The position numbers were made by a program, and so were the translations under genes. Source: Alphaproteobacteria bacterium (GTDB taxonomy: Bacteria; Pseudomonadota; Alphaproteobacteria; Caulobacterales; Maricaulaceae). Taken from it: 64,000 nt of DNA. Position 1 is the first letter of the stretch, and every line of letters starts with the position of its first letter. This document shows positions 26,504-35,790 of the stretch, one piece after another. Location of the stretch: NCBI GenBank assembly GCA_016124675.1, contig WGNG01000021.1:1-64000 (forward strand), in the 5' to 3' direction. Below the pieces are notes generated by a model. It saw only the letters and a list, made by a program, of their open reading frames with translations. It was not told the origin of the DNA and searched no databases.

Positions 26504-27964
26504 ATGGCCCATCAGCCCCTGACGCTGAACCCTGACCGGTTGTTTCCGGCCGATCCGGGCGTTCGCGCCATTGCGCGCGACCTGTACCAGGGCGTGCGCG
26601 CCCTGCCGATCATCAGCCCGCACGGGCATACCGACCCGTCCTGGTTCTCGCTCAACGAGCCCTTCAGCGATCCGGCGAGCCTGTTGCTGGCGCCGGACCA
26701 TTATCTGTACCGCATGCTCTACAGCCAGGGCGTGCCGCTTGACGCCTTGGGCGTCAGCGGGCGCGATGGCGGGACGCACACGGATCCGCGCCAGGCCTGG
26801 CGGACCTTTGCGGCGCATGTCCATCTGTTCCGCGGCACGCCCTCGGCGATGTGGCTCAACCATGTTTTCGTGGAGGTGTTCGGCCTTGATGTGCGCCTGA
26901 GCGCGCAAACGGCGGACCTGTACTACGATGTGATTGACGCCGCCCTGAAGACTGCAGCGTTCCGGCCGCGCGCGCTGTTCGACCGGTTCGGGATCGAGCT
27001 TCTGGCGACCACCGAATCCCCCCTCGATCCGCTGGACCATCATCACGCGATCGCGCGGTCGGGCTGGGATGGGCGGGTGATCACGACCTACCGGCCTGAT
27101 CCGGTGGTCGATCCTGAATTTGACGGCTTTGCCGGGGCGCTGGAGGCGTTCGGCGACCTGACAAATGAGGATGTCTATTGCTGGCGCGGCTACCTGGACG
27201 CCCACCGTGTGCGCAGAGGCGAATTTCAGGCGGCCGGCGCCACGGCGACCGATCATGGCCATCCCACGGCGGCGACCGCTGACCTGTCCAGGGCCGACGC
27301 CGAGGCGCTCTTCGCCCGGATCGTGCGCGGCGGCGCCAGCGCGGCCGACGCCGAGCTGTTCCGCGCGCAAATGCTCACCGAAATGGCCCGGATGAGCCTC
27401 GACGATGGTCTGGTCATGCAGATTCATCCGGGCTCGTTTCGCAATCACAACAGGGCGCTGCACGCCGCTTACGGGCGCGACAAGGGCGCCGACATTCCCA
27501 CCCGCACCGACTATGTGCGGGCCATGAAGCCGCTTCTCGACCGGTTCGGCAATGAATCGAGCCTGACCATCATTGTGTTCACGCTGGATGAAAGCGCCTA
27601 TGCGCGCGAGCTGGCGCCGCTCGCCGGACATTATCCGGCGCTCCGGCTCGGCCCCGCCTGGTGGTTCCATGACAGCCCGGAAGGCATGCGCCGCTTCCGC
27701 GAGCAGACAACCGAGACCGCCGGCTTCTACAATACGGTCGGCTTCAACGACGATACCCGCGCCTTCCTGTCGATCCCGGCCCGGCACGACGTGTCGCGCC
27801 GGGTCGATTGCAGTTTCCTGGCGCGCCTCGTCGCCGAGCACCGTCTCGAGTTGGATGAGGCGGCCGGGCTCGCCCACGACCTGGCCTACGGGCTGGTCAA
27901 AACCGCTTACCGGCTGGACGAACCGGCCCAGGGCGGCGCCTGGAATTCCCTGAAATCAGCCTGA
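26504..27964 (+). CDS. uxaC: Uronate (glucuronate/galacturonate) isomerase
   Basis: The 486-residue product matches UxaC along its length: [12 protein letters not shown] near residue 35 with the metal-binding histidines, [35 protein letters not shown] and the C-terminal [17 protein letters not shown]. It is a metal-dependent amidohydrolase-fold isomerase that turns D-galacturonate into D-tagaturonate, or D-glucuronate into D-fructuronate, in the cytoplasm. A GGGAGG ribosome-binding site precedes the ATG. It leads the uxaC-kduI-kduD group and supplies the substrate for the reductase and uxaA on the other side of the LacI gene. Confidence 0.92.
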   Translation: MAHQPLTLNPDRLFPADPGVRAIARDLYQGVRALPIISPHGHTDPSWFSLNEPFSDPASLLLAPDHYLYRMLYSQGVPLDALGVSGRDGGTHTDPRQAWRTFAAHVHLFRGTPSAMWLNHVFVEVFGLDVRLSAQTADLYYDVIDAALKTAAFRPRALFDRFGIELLATTESPLDPLDHHHAIARSGWDGRVITTYRPDPVVDPEFDGFAGALEAFGDLTNEDVYCWRGYLDAHRVRRGEFQAAGATATDHGHPTAATADLSRADAEALFARIVRGGASAADAELFRAQMLTEMARMSLDDGLVMQIHPGSFRNHNRALHAAYGRDKGADIPTRTDYVRAMKPLLDRFGNESSLTIIVFTLDESAYARELAPLAGHYPALRLGPAWWFHDSPEGMRRFREQTTETAGFYNTVGFNDDTRAFLSIPARHDVSRRVDCSFLARLVAEHRLELDEAAGLAHDLAYGLVKTAYRLDEPAQGGAWNSLKSA

Positions 27965-27981
27965 CAGCGGAGGCCTTGATC

Positions 27982-28830
27982 GTGTTCAGCAAAACTCTCC
28001 ACGCGACCCATCCCGACATGATGGACGGCGCCAGCAATGACGCCCTGCGCGATCGCTATCTGGTCGACGGGCTGTTCGAGGCCGGCCGGATCAAGCTTGT
28101 CTATTCCCACAATGAGCGCTTCGTTCTGGGCGGCGCCTGGCCCGCCGGGGCGCCCTTGCACCTGCCGGTCCAGACCGAACCGGCCTCGGCCAGCGGACAT
28201 CCCTTCCTTGAGCGCCGCGAAATGGCGGCGGTCAATGTCGGCGATGGCCCCGGCGCGATCATCGTGGACGCGGTGCGTCATGACCTCGCCCCGCGCGATG
28301 CGCTCTACATCCCGATGGGCGCCAAGGAGGTGACGTTCGAAAGCGCCTCCGCATCGGCGCCAGCCCAGTTCTACATCGTCAGCTGCCCGGCCCACGCCGC
28401 CTTCGAGGTGAAGAAAATCTCCATCGCGCAGGCCACGCCGCTGGAGCGCGGCTCGATGGAAGAGAGCAATCAGCGCACGATCTACCAGTTCGTGGTGCCG
28501 GGGGTCTGCCGCTCCGCCCAGCTGCTGCTGGGCATGACGATCCTGAAGCCGGGCAGTGTCTGGAATACGATGCCTCCGCACCTGCATGACCGCCGCTCGG
28601 AGGTCTATTTCTATTTCGGGCTGGGCGAGAAGGGCCGCGTCTTCCACTTCATGGGCGAGCCCGACAATGCCCGCCACATCGTGGTGTCGGACAAGGAAGC
28701 CGTGATCTCGCCGCCCTGGTCGATCCATATGGGTTCGGGCGTGTCCAACTACATCTTCATCTGGGCGATGGCGGGCGAGAACCTCGACTACACTGACATG
28801 AACGTTCTTGATATCTGCCAGCTCAAGTGA
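27982..28830 (+). CDS. kduI: 5-keto-4-deoxyuronate isomerase
   Basis: The 282-residue cupin protein carries the KduI metal-binding segment [16 protein letters not shown] and the N-terminal [11 protein letters not shown] and [12 protein letters not shown] blocks. It converts 4-deoxy-L-threo-5-hexosulose uronate, formed from unsaturated galacturonate, into 3-deoxy-D-glycero-2,5-hexodiulosonate. I chose GTG 27982 because GGAGG lies eight bases upstream; a TTG at 27976 is also possible but too close to that site. It is 17 bases after uxaC and followed by kduD, so these are one operon. Its presence shows the pathway handles lyase-made unsaturated uronates, not only free galacturonate. Confidence 0.92.
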   Translation: MFSKTLHATHPDMMDGASNDALRDRYLVDGLFEAGRIKLVYSHNERFVLGGAWPAGAPLHLPVQTEPASASGHPFLERREMAAVNVGDGPGAIIVDAVRHDLAPRDALYIPMGAKEVTFESASASAPAQFYIVSCPAHAAFEVKKISIAQATPLERGSMEESNQRTIYQFVVPGVCRSAQLLLGMTILKPGSVWNTMPPHLHDRRSEVYFYFGLGEKGRVFHFMGEPDNARHIVVSDKEAVISPPWSIHMGSGVSNYIFIWAMAGENLDYTDMNVLDICQLK

Positions 28831-28837
28831 GGCGATA

Positions 28838-29596
28838 ATGGCCGTATCCTTCAGCCTTGAGGGCCGCAATGCGCTCGTCACCGGCGCCAATACCGGCCTG
28901 GGTCAGGCGATCGCCGTGGCGCTGGCCGAAGCCGGCGCCAATATCGCGGCGGCGGGCCGCTCAAGCGCCGCAGACACCGGTGACCGGGTGAGGGCCGCAG
29001 GGCGCGCCTTTGCAGAGATCAGGGCGGACCTGGGTGACGCAGGCTGCGCCGCCGGCGTGGTGGCTCAGGCGGTCGGCGCGCTGGGCGGGGTCGACATCCT
29101 GGTGAACAATGCCGGCATCATCCGCCGCAACGATGCGCTGGATTTCACCGAGGATGACTGGGATGCGGTGATGACCGTCAATCTCAAATCGGTGTTCTTC
29201 CTGTCCCAGGCGGCGGCCCGGCACATGGTGTCCGGCGCCAGGGGCGGCAAGGTCATAAATATCGCCTCCATGCTGTCCTTCCAGGGCGGGATACGGGTGG
29301 CGTCCTACACGGCCAGCAAGAGCGGCGTGGCGGGCCTGACCCGGCTGCTGGCCAACGAATGGGCGTCGAAGGGCATCAACGTCAACGCCATTGCGCCGGG
29401 ATATTTTGCGACCAACAACACCGAGGCGTTGCGCGCTGACGAAAAGCGTAATTCGGAGATTCTGGCGCGGATACCTGCGGGCCGCTGGGGCGGCCCCGAG
29501 GATCTGGGCGGAGCGGCCGTCTTCCTGTCCTCATCGGCTTCCGACTATGTCCATGGCACGGTGATCGCCGTCGATGGCGGCTGGCTAGCGCGTTGA
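28838..29596 (+). CDS. kduD: 2-deoxy-D-gluconate 3-dehydrogenase / 2-keto-3-deoxygluconate 5-dehydrogenase (SDR family)
   Basis: This 252-residue protein is a classical short-chain dehydrogenase: TGANTGLGQAIA nucleotide motif near residue 16, NNAGI, then the catalytic Ser with YTASK (Tyr and Lys) and the APGYFAT segment. KduD reduces the KduI product to 2-keto-3-deoxygluconate with NAD(P)H. ATG 28838 is preceded by GAGG and sits seven bases after kduI; an in-frame ATG at 28808 would overlap kduI and adds non-family sequence. SDR specificity is hard to read from sequence alone, but the position directly after kduI makes KduD very likely. Confidence 0.88.
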   Translation: MAVSFSLEGRNALVTGANTGLGQAIAVALAEAGANIAAAGRSSAADTGDRVRAAGRAFAEIRADLGDAGCAAGVVAQAVGALGGVDILVNNAGIIRRNDALDFTEDDWDAVMTVNLKSVFFLSQAAARHMVSGARGGKVINIASMLSFQGGIRVASYTASKSGVAGLTRLLANEWASKGINVNAIAPGYFATNNTEALRADEKRNSEILARIPAGRWGGPEDLGGAAVFLSSSASDYVHGTVIAVDGGWLAR

Positions 29597-29641
29597 TATA
29601 AAATAGGAAAACCAACTTCAAAAGAAATTCGACCTGCGTAT

Positions 29642-29655
29642 TGATACCGGTGTCA
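29642..29655. promoter_or_regulatory. Distal operator of the hexuronate regulon, upstream of the second receptor
   Basis: TGATACCGGTGTCA is the best palindrome of the set, with only one mismatch between the halves. It includes the shared 11-mer as ACCGGTGTCAT (29646-29656). It is about 168 bases upstream of the receptor start and 96 bases, about nine helical turns, from the second copy, so the pair could support DNA looping. Confidence 0.7.
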
Positions 29656-29737
29656 TAGTCGTGCCATAGTTGTTGCGGACCCCGGAGCGCGTCATACGGT
29701 CCGGAGCATCGTGCGTCGGCTGTCATCCGCGCCAAAT

Positions 29738-29751
29738 TGCCACCGGTGTCA
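29738..29751. promoter_or_regulatory. Proximal operator of the hexuronate regulon, upstream of the second receptor
   Basis: TGCCACCGGTGTCA, containing the exact shared 11-mer as ACCGGTGTCAT (29742-29752), about 70 bases upstream of the receptor ATG. It is the second site in the same 226-base intergenic region. Confidence 0.7.
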
Positions 29752-29822
29752 TAGACGGCGCGGGGACGAGAAAAAACAGATCGAGGCAAGCCGAAAGCGG
29801 CTGCCGCAGGGGAGGTAGATCA

Positions 29823-32558
29823 ATGCGTAGAAACTCAGGAATGGCGCGTGCGCGCGTCTGGATGGCCGGCGTGTCGATGATCGGCCTCATGGCCGCCCTG
29901 GCGGCGCCTGCAAATGCCCAGGAGCCCGCGCCGGCTCAGCCGGCCGCCGCGAGTGATGTCGTGACCGTGACCGGGTACCGGTCCGCGCTGCAGGCCGCCG
30001 CCGTCGTGAAACGCGAAGAGACCGGGGTTGTCGACGCGATCGTGGCGGACGACATCGCTGCATTCCCCGATCTGAACCTGGCCGAAGCGATCCAGCGCCT
30101 GCCTGGCGTGGCGATTGATCGCGATGCTGGCGAGGGCCGCCAGATCACCGTTCGCGGCCTGAGCCCGGATTTCTCGCGGGTGCGGATCAATGGCATGGAG
30201 GCGCTGAGCATCACCGGGGGCACCGACTCCTCTGGCGGCGGCAACCGCTCGCGCTCGTTCGACTTCAACACCTTCGCCTCGGAGCTGTTCCAGTCCGTCA
30301 TCATCCGCAAGACCCAGTCGGCGTCTGTCGATGAGGGCTCTCTGGGCGCGACGGTGGACCTGCAGACCGCGCGGCCGTTCGACTATGACGGGTTCACGTT
30401 CGCCGCCGGCGCCCAGGCCGGGTGGAATGATCTGTCCGAGGAATTCAACCCCCGCTTCACTGGCCTGATCTCGGACCAGAACGAGGCGGGCACCATCGGC
30501 TGGCTGATCTCGGTCGCCTATTCCGATCGCGCCCAGCTCGAGGAGGGCCACTCCACGGTCCGCTGGCAGAACGCCAACAGCTTCGGCGGCTGCACGGCCT
30601 GCGCGACGCCGGCCGATCTTGCGGCGGTCAATAATGCCTTCCATCCGCGCATCCCGCGCTATGGCCGCCTGGTTCATCAGCAGGAGCGTCTGGGCATTAC
30701 CGGCTCGCTGCAATTCCGTCCGAGCGCAGTCACCGAAATCAGCGTCGACGCCCTCTACTCGCGCTTTGACGCCACGCGCAACGAGCAGTTCCTGCAGAAC
30801 TTCTCGTTCTCGCGCGGTGGCAGCGGCACGCCGCAGCTGGTGGGCAAGCCGGCGATGATTGTGACCGAGTACGAGATCGACGCGAACAACAATCTGATCT
30901 ACGGCCGCTTCAACAACAACGATATCTATGCCGAGCACCGCGATGACGAGCTGACCACCGAGTTCACCCAGTTCACCTTGACCGTCGAGCACGATTTCAC
31001 CGACCGCTTGCGTGTGGACGGCGTGGTCGGCCGGTCCGAAGCGAACTTCTCCAATCCGGTGCAGTCGACCATCCTGTTCGCCAATCTCGATGCGCCCGGT
31101 TTTTCGTACGATTACCGGCAGAACAGCCGCACCCCTGCGATCAACTGGGGTTTCGACGTCAGCAATCCCGCCAATTTCCGGCTTGTCGAGACGCGTGACC
31201 GGCCGAACTATGTCGACAACACCTACAGCACGGCGCAGTTCAACGCCGAGTTCGACTTCAACGCGTCTGTCACGATGCGCGCCGGCCTGAACTGGAAAAG
31301 CTATGAGTTCGACACCTGGGAAGCGCGCCGCGACGAGCTGCTGCCATCGGCGCAGTGGATGCCGGTGACGGCGGCCATGGCGTCGCAAGTCAGCGGCTTT
31401 GGTTCTGGCCTGGGCATGCCGTCGGGCAATGTCACCAGCTGGTTGATCCCGAATGTCGGCGCCGTGGCGGACATGATCGGCCTCTATGCGCGCCCCCTCA
31501 CGCCGTTCAACGGCAATATCCGCAATGTTCAGGAAGACAATCTGGGCGGTTACGGCCAGGTTGCGTTTACCGGCGAGCTGGGCGGCATGCCGGTGCGCGG
31601 CGATCTCGGCGTGCGCGTGGTGCGCACCGAGACGAGCTCGACGGGCATCATCTCGGGTGTCCAGGTGACGGTGGACAACGAATACACCGACACCCTGCCC
31701 AGCGTGAACTTCGCCATCGAGCCGACAGGCAACATGGTTCTGCGCTTTGGCGCCGCACAGGTGATGTCGCGTCCGTCCCTGGGCGCGCTGACGCCCGGCG
31801 GGGCGGTGAGCGGCGTGGCCTATACCGTCAATTACGGCAACCCCTTCCTCGATCCGTTCCGCGCCAACAATTACGACTTCAGCGCCGAATGGTATTTCGA
31901 GGATGACTCGCTCTTCGCTGTCGCCCTGTTCTACAAGGATATCGAGACCTTTGTGGCGCGTGCGACCGACACCATGCCCTTCAGCATGACCGGCCTGCCC
32001 AATTCAGCCGTGCCGAGCGGCACGCCGCTGGCGGCCGATCTCGCCGCCGGGCTTGATCCGGATGTGACGGTCAGCCGCAATGTGAACGGTGTGGGCGGCG
32101 ACCTCAGCGGCTTCGAGGTGCAGTGGGTGCGCCCGTTCAACTTCCTGCCGGGGCCGTTCGACCGGTTCGGCACGGTGCTGAACTATACCTGGGTCGACTC
32201 CTCGGTGAATTACGGCGCGGCCGGAACGAATCAGCTCATCGGCCTGTCGCCCAGCTCCTACAACGCGACTCTCTACTATGAAGACGAGCGTCTGAGCGCG
32301 CGCGTCTCGGTGAACGCCCGCGATGCGTTCCTCACCCAGTTCCCGGGCCGCAACGGCAATAATGAAGAAGGCAAGGAAGCCACCTTCAACGTCGACGCCG
32401 CGGTTCGGTATCTGCTCACGGACCGTGTCACGCTGACCTTTGACGCGATCAATCTCACCGACGAATTCAACAGCCAGTATGTCGACACCGCCAACAGGGC
32501 GTCCGTCTATCATCACACGGGCCGTGAATACCTGTTCGGTGTCCGTTACCGGTACTGA
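29823..32558 (+). CDS. TonB-dependent outer-membrane receptor of the pectin/galacturonate regulon
   Basis: The 911-residue receptor has a signal peptide ending near APANAQ, a TonB-box-like DVVTVTGYRSAL, a plug domain (FPDLNLAEAIQRLPGVAIDRD, GRQITVRGLSPDFSRVRINGMEA) and a barrel ending in FGVRYRY. The plug sequence is the type common in Caulobacteria for plant and algal glycan uptake. The start at 29823 has GGGAGG nine bases upstream. Two operators of the regulon precede it and a strong terminator follows, so it is a single-gene unit. Uptake of oligogalacturonides is inferred from the lyase, TRAP and KduI/KduD genes around it. Confidence 0.9.
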   Translation: MRRNSGMARARVWMAGVSMIGLMAALAAPANAQEPAPAQPAAASDVVTVTGYRSALQAAAVVKREETGVVDAIVADDIAAFPDLNLAEAIQRLPGVAIDRDAGEGRQITVRGLSPDFSRVRINGMEALSITGGTDSSGGGNRSRSFDFNTFASELFQSVIIRKTQSASVDEGSLGATVDLQTARPFDYDGFTFAAGAQAGWNDLSEEFNPRFTGLISDQNEAGTIGWLISVAYSDRAQLEEGHSTVRWQNANSFGGCTACATPADLAAVNNAFHPRIPRYGRLVHQQERLGITGSLQFRPSAVTEISVDALYSRFDATRNEQFLQNFSFSRGGSGTPQLVGKPAMIVTEYEIDANNNLIYGRFNNNDIYAEHRDDELTTEFTQFTLTVEHDFTDRLRVDGVVGRSEANFSNPVQSTILFANLDAPGFSYDYRQNSRTPAINWGFDVSNPANFRLVETRDRPNYVDNTYSTAQFNAEFDFNASVTMRAGLNWKSYEFDTWEARRDELLPSAQWMPVTAAMASQVSGFGSGLGMPSGNVTSWLIPNVGAVADMIGLYARPLTPFNGNIRNVQEDNLGGYGQVAFTGELGGMPVRGDLGVRVVRTETSSTGIISGVQVTVDNEYTDTLPSVNFAIEPTGNMVLRFGAAQVMSRPSLGALTPGGAVSGVAYTVNYGNPFLDPFRANNYDFSAEWYFEDDSLFAVALFYKDIETFVARATDTMPFSMTGLPNSAVPSGTPLAADLAAGLDPDVTVSRNVNGVGGDLSGFEVQWVRPFNFLPGPFDRFGTVLNYTWVDSSVNYGAAGTNQLIGLSPSSYNATLYYEDERLSARVSVNARDAFLTQFPGRNGNNEEGKEATFNVDAAVRYLLTDRVTLTFDAINLTDEFNSQYVDTANRASVYHHTGREYLFGVRYRY

Positions 32559-32588
32559 TGTCTCCCCATCCATGAGGTCCCCCCTTGG

Positions 32589-32623
32589 CCCCGGATCAGC
32601 ACGCTGATCCGGGGTTTTCTTTT
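32589..32623 (+). terminator. Rho-independent terminator after the second receptor
   Basis: CCCCGGATCAG pairs with CTGATCCGGGG around a four-base loop, followed by TTTTCTTTT. The stem is perfect and GC-rich. It ends the plus-strand receptor transcript. Confidence 0.9.
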
Positions 32624-32993
32624 GCCTGATCCTGTTCGGGGCGAGTGGGCCTGGCGAGGCCCGCCCGATGCGCTCGCCTCTCTCGCCGCCCGAGCGGCCT
32701 TCATGGCCTGCTTGGCGCCTGGACAGCGCCGGTCACGGGGCGGGGCTGCGGCCGCTGCGCCGGATGGGGGTGATCTGGCCGCCCTGCGCGCCGGATTTGC
32801 CGGCTGGACCCGCTCCGGCCCCCGGCCTGGCCCATGAATCGCCCGCCGGCACTCGCGGCGGGCGGTTGATGTACCGCTCGGCAGGTCCGGTGTGCCGCGA
32901 TGTGCCGTAACCGCGCGCGGCGCGCCCGGGGATAGTCCGCGGCGCGCCGGACCGGTTGCGCAGCACGGTGCGTGCGCGATAGCGCGCGGGATG
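32624..32993. other. Gene-free GC-rich stretch between convergent units
   Basis: Between the receptor terminator and the end of dctM there are about 370 bases with no recognisable gene. Frames present are proline/glycine/arginine-rich and unlike known families. I see no U-tract hairpin for the incoming dctM transcript. Confidence 0.45.
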
Positions 32994-34277
32994 CTAGCCG
33001 CGCATCAGCTCCACCAGTCCCATGGACAGGAAGGGCAGGTAGGTCACAGCGATCAGCGCTGCGACCAGAGCGCCGTAGAACGGCCAGATCGTCCTGACGG
33101 TCTCTTCCATGCGCATGCCGCCCACGGCCGCGCCGACAAACAGCACCGATCCCACCGGCGGCGTCACCAGCCCGATGCCCAGATTGAGCATCATGATGAC
33201 CCCGAAATGCACCGGATCAATGCCCAGGCTGACCGCGATCGGCAGGAAGATGGGCGTGGTGATCACGATCAGGGGCGACATGTCCATGAACGTGCCCAGC
33301 GCGAGCAGGATCAGGTTGATAATCAGCAGGATAAGGATCGGATTGTCGGTGACGGAGAGGATCAGCTGCGCCAGCTGCGCCGGCGTCTCGAGGACCGCCA
33401 GAACCCAGCCGAAAGCCGAGGCGGCGCCGATGATGAAGAGAACCATGGCGGTGGTCTTCACCGCGGCGAGGGTCGCTTCAATGAAGGCTTTGAAGCTCAG
33501 CGAGCGATACACCAGAACGGCGACGATCAGCGTGTAGATGACGGCGATGGAGGAGGATTCCGTGGCGGTGAAGAACCCGCCCAGAATGCCGCCGACGATG
33601 ATCACGGCGGTCATCAGTCCGGGCAGGGCCGCAATGAAGGCCCCCAGAAACGCCGGCCAGCCCGGGAACTCGCCGCGCGGATAGTTGCGTTTGACCGCCA
33701 CCAGCCAGGCGACGAACATCAACAGCGCGCCGGTGAGCAGGCCGGGGATGATCCCGCCAATGAACAGCTCGCCCACGCTGACGCCTACGCCTGCGGCCGC
33801 CGCGTAGATGATCATGTTGTGCGAGGGCGGGATGAGCAGGCCCACCACCGCCGATGTCGACGTGACGTTCACGGCATAGTCGGTGTCGTATCCCTTCGCC
33901 TTCATCATCGGCATCAGCGTCGATCCGAGCGCCGACACGCTGGCGACGGCCGAACCGGACACCGCGCCGAACAGCATGGAGGCGCCTACATCCACCTGGC
34001 CCAGGCCGCCGCGCGAGCGTCCGAACACGCCCTCGGCGATGCGCACAAGCCGCTCGGCTATGCCCGCCCGGTGCATGAGTTCGCCGGCGAATATGAAGAA
34101 GGGTATCGCCATGAGCGAGAACACGCTCATCCCCGACGCCATGCGCTGGATAGCGACGATGGCGGGCAGATCCAGCAGCGCAAACGCCACCAGGGTCGCC
34201 CCCAGCAAGGCGAACGCGACCGGCACGCCGATGGCCAGCAGCACCACAAGCGTGCCCAGAAGAATGGCGAGCTCCAT
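32994..34277 (-). CDS. dctM: TRAP transporter large permease (DctM)
   Basis: The 427-residue protein is almost wholly hydrophobic, with about twelve membrane segments. Family blocks include IPFFIFAGELMHRAGIAERL, FGAVSGSAVASVSALGS and LLIPPSHNMIIYA. It forms the Na+-driven channel of a tripartite ATP-independent periplasmic transporter. Its start codon shares one base with the stop of the small permease gene. In this operon, headed by a pectate lyase, the cargo is probably a uronate or short oligogalacturonide; that is context-based. Confidence 0.9.
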   Translation of the reverse strand: MELAILLGTLVVLLAIGVPVAFALLGATLVAFALLDLPAIVAIQRMASGMSVFSLMAIPFFIFAGELMHRAGIAERLVRIAEGVFGRSRGGLGQVDVGASMLFGAVSGSAVASVSALGSTLMPMMKAKGYDTDYAVNVTSTSAVVGLLIPPSHNMIIYAAAAGVGVSVGELFIGGIIPGLLTGALLMFVAWLVAVKRNYPRGEFPGWPAFLGAFIAALPGLMTAVIIVGGILGGFFTATESSSIAVIYTLIVAVLVYRSLSFKAFIEATLAAVKTTAMVLFIIGAASAFGWVLAVLETPAQLAQLILSVTDNPILILLIINLILLALGTFMDMSPLIVITTPIFLPIAVSLGIDPVHFGVIMMLNLGIGLVTPPVGSVLFVGAAVGGMRMEETVRTIWPFYGALVAALIAVTYLPFLSMGLVELMRG

Positions 34278-34780
34278 CAGACGCGACCTTCCATGCGGCC
34301 GCGCTCCCGCCCTGCGGCGAGCTCGGCGAGACGTTCAACGGCGAACAGGATGATAAGCCCGCCGCTCACGGGCAGGGGCAGATAGGCGAAGCCGCGCGAC
34401 ACGCCGAGCGTGGGAATGACATGGCTCCACACAGCAAGGACCAGCTCGGTCCCCCACACCGCAAGCGCCGCGCCGCAGGCAGCGATGATCAGCAGGGCCA
34501 GCCCCCGGCAGGCGGTGCGGATGCGCAGGGGCAGCGCCTCCACGAGGACGCTGATGCGGATATGGAAGCCCTCGTGCACCCCGGCCGCCGCGCCGAACAT
34601 GACGAACCAGACCATCAGCACCAGGGCGGCCTGCTCGGTCCAGGCGGGGCTGGCGTTGAGGACGTAGCGGCCATACACCTGCCAGCCGATGATCGCAGTC
34701 ATCACGACGATGCCGGCGGCCCCGATCATCATGAGACACCGTGCGAGCCAGCGCGTCATTGTTGCGAAGCGGTCAAGCAT
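34277..34780 (-). CDS. dctQ: TRAP transporter small permease (DctQ)
   Basis: The 167-residue membrane protein has four hydrophobic helices and the DctQ-type segment GRYVLNASPAWTEQAALVLMVW, followed by GAAAGVHEGFHIRI. It pairs with DctM in the inner membrane. The gene overlaps the end of dctP by eight bases and abuts dctM, so all three are translationally coupled. Confidence 0.88.
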   Translation of the reverse strand: MLDRFATMTRWLARCLMMIGAAGIVVMTAIIGWQVYGRYVLNASPAWTEQAALVLMVWFVMFGAAAGVHEGFHIRISVLVEALPLRIRTACRGLALLIIAACGAALAVWGTELVLAVWSHVIPTLGVSRGFAYLPLPVSGGLIILFAVERLAELAAGRERGRMEGRV

Positions 34781-35780
34781 GCTCCTGGCTCCCGGCCATG
34801 TTGCGGATGTCTTCCAGGAGGCGCTGCTGGGCCGGCGTGCGCACGAACCGGTCCCAGACCGGGCGCATCATGTCGGCGAAGGCCCCGACATCGTCCACGT
34901 CATTGACCTCGACGCCGGAGGCGGTGATCCGCTCTTGCGCGGCCGATACGCGCGCGTCCCACAGGCCGCGCATGAACGGAACGGACTCACGCGCGCAGTC
35001 CGTAACCAGCGTGCGGTCTGCATCGCTCAGCTTGCGCCAGCTGCGCAGGCTCATCACCAGCACTTCGGGGGCCATCACATGGCCCGTCAGGCTGTAGAAG
35101 GGCGCGGTCTCGAAGTGGCGGGTGGATTCGTACGACGGCCAGTTGTTTTCAGCGCCATCGATGACGCCCTGCATGAGGCCCTGATAGACCTCCGACAGGT
35201 CCATTGGCGTCGCATTGGCGCCCAGGCCTTCCACCATGGAGACGTAAAGATCGGAGTTTTGCACCCGGATTTTCAGGCCGCGCAAGTCCTCCGGCGTCCG
35301 GATGGGGCGGCGGGTGTTGTAGAAATTGCGCGCGCCGGAATCGTAAAAACAAAGCCCGATCAGACCGTGCGGCTCGAGCGATCGCAGAACGCTCTGGCCT
35401 GGCGCGCCATCGAGCGCTGCGCGCATGTGCGCTTCGGATTCAAAGACGAAGGGCAAAGAGAGGATGACGGTCTCCGGCGCAAACGCGTTCAGCGGCGCCA
35501 GATTGACCCGGTTAAGGTCGAGCCCGCCAAAGACGGTCAGCTCCAGCGTGTCGCGCTCGGAGCCCAGCTGGCCGCCCGAATAGATCCGGATCGACAGCCG
35601 CCCGCCGGAGCGCGCCTCCAGAAGCCGGCTCATCATCCGCACCGCCTCGACTGTGGGATAGTCGCTCGAATGGGTGTCGGAGGAGAAGAAGGGTCTTTCA
35701 AGCTCGCCGCAGCCGGACGCCGCCAGCACGCCGCCCGTCACCAGCCCCCCGGTCACCGCCCGGCGCGTCAGCCTTGCCAT
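34773..35780 (-). CDS. dctP: TRAP transporter substrate-binding lipoprotein (DctP)
   Basis: The 335-residue protein starts with a twin-arginine leader (RLTRRAVTGG) ending in the lipobox ASGC, so it should be exported by Tat and lipid-anchored in the periplasm. The body follows the DctP/TeaA pattern: SGGQLGSERDTLE, APLNAFAPETVILSLPFVF, the LRGLKIRV segment containing the carboxylate-binding Arg, and MQGVIDGAENNWPSY. ATG 35780 has GGAG seven bases upstream; a GTG one codon earlier is possible. It is ten bases after the pectate lyase gene. DctP arginine chemistry fits an organic acid such as galacturonate. Confidence 0.88.
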   Translation of the reverse strand: MARLTRRAVTGGLVTGGVLAASGCGELERPFFSSDTHSSDYPTVEAVRMMSRLLEARSGGRLSIRIYSGGQLGSERDTLELTVFGGLDLNRVNLAPLNAFAPETVILSLPFVFESEAHMRAALDGAPGQSVLRSLEPHGLIGLCFYDSGARNFYNTRRPIRTPEDLRGLKIRVQNSDLYVSMVEGLGANATPMDLSEVYQGLMQGVIDGAENNWPSYESTRHFETAPFYSLTGHVMAPEVLVMSLRSWRKLSDADRTLVTDCARESVPFMRGLWDARVSAAQERITASGVEVNDVDDVGAFADMMRPVWDRFVRTPAQQRLLEDIRNMAGSQEHA

Positions 35781-35790
35781 CACGGGTCTC

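Noticed and set aside
32892-34385. 497-codon open frame antisense to the TRAP permease
   Set aside because: Composition (His/Gln/Arg/Asp-rich) is what the reverse of a hydrophobic membrane gene gives; DctM on the other strand is unmistakable.
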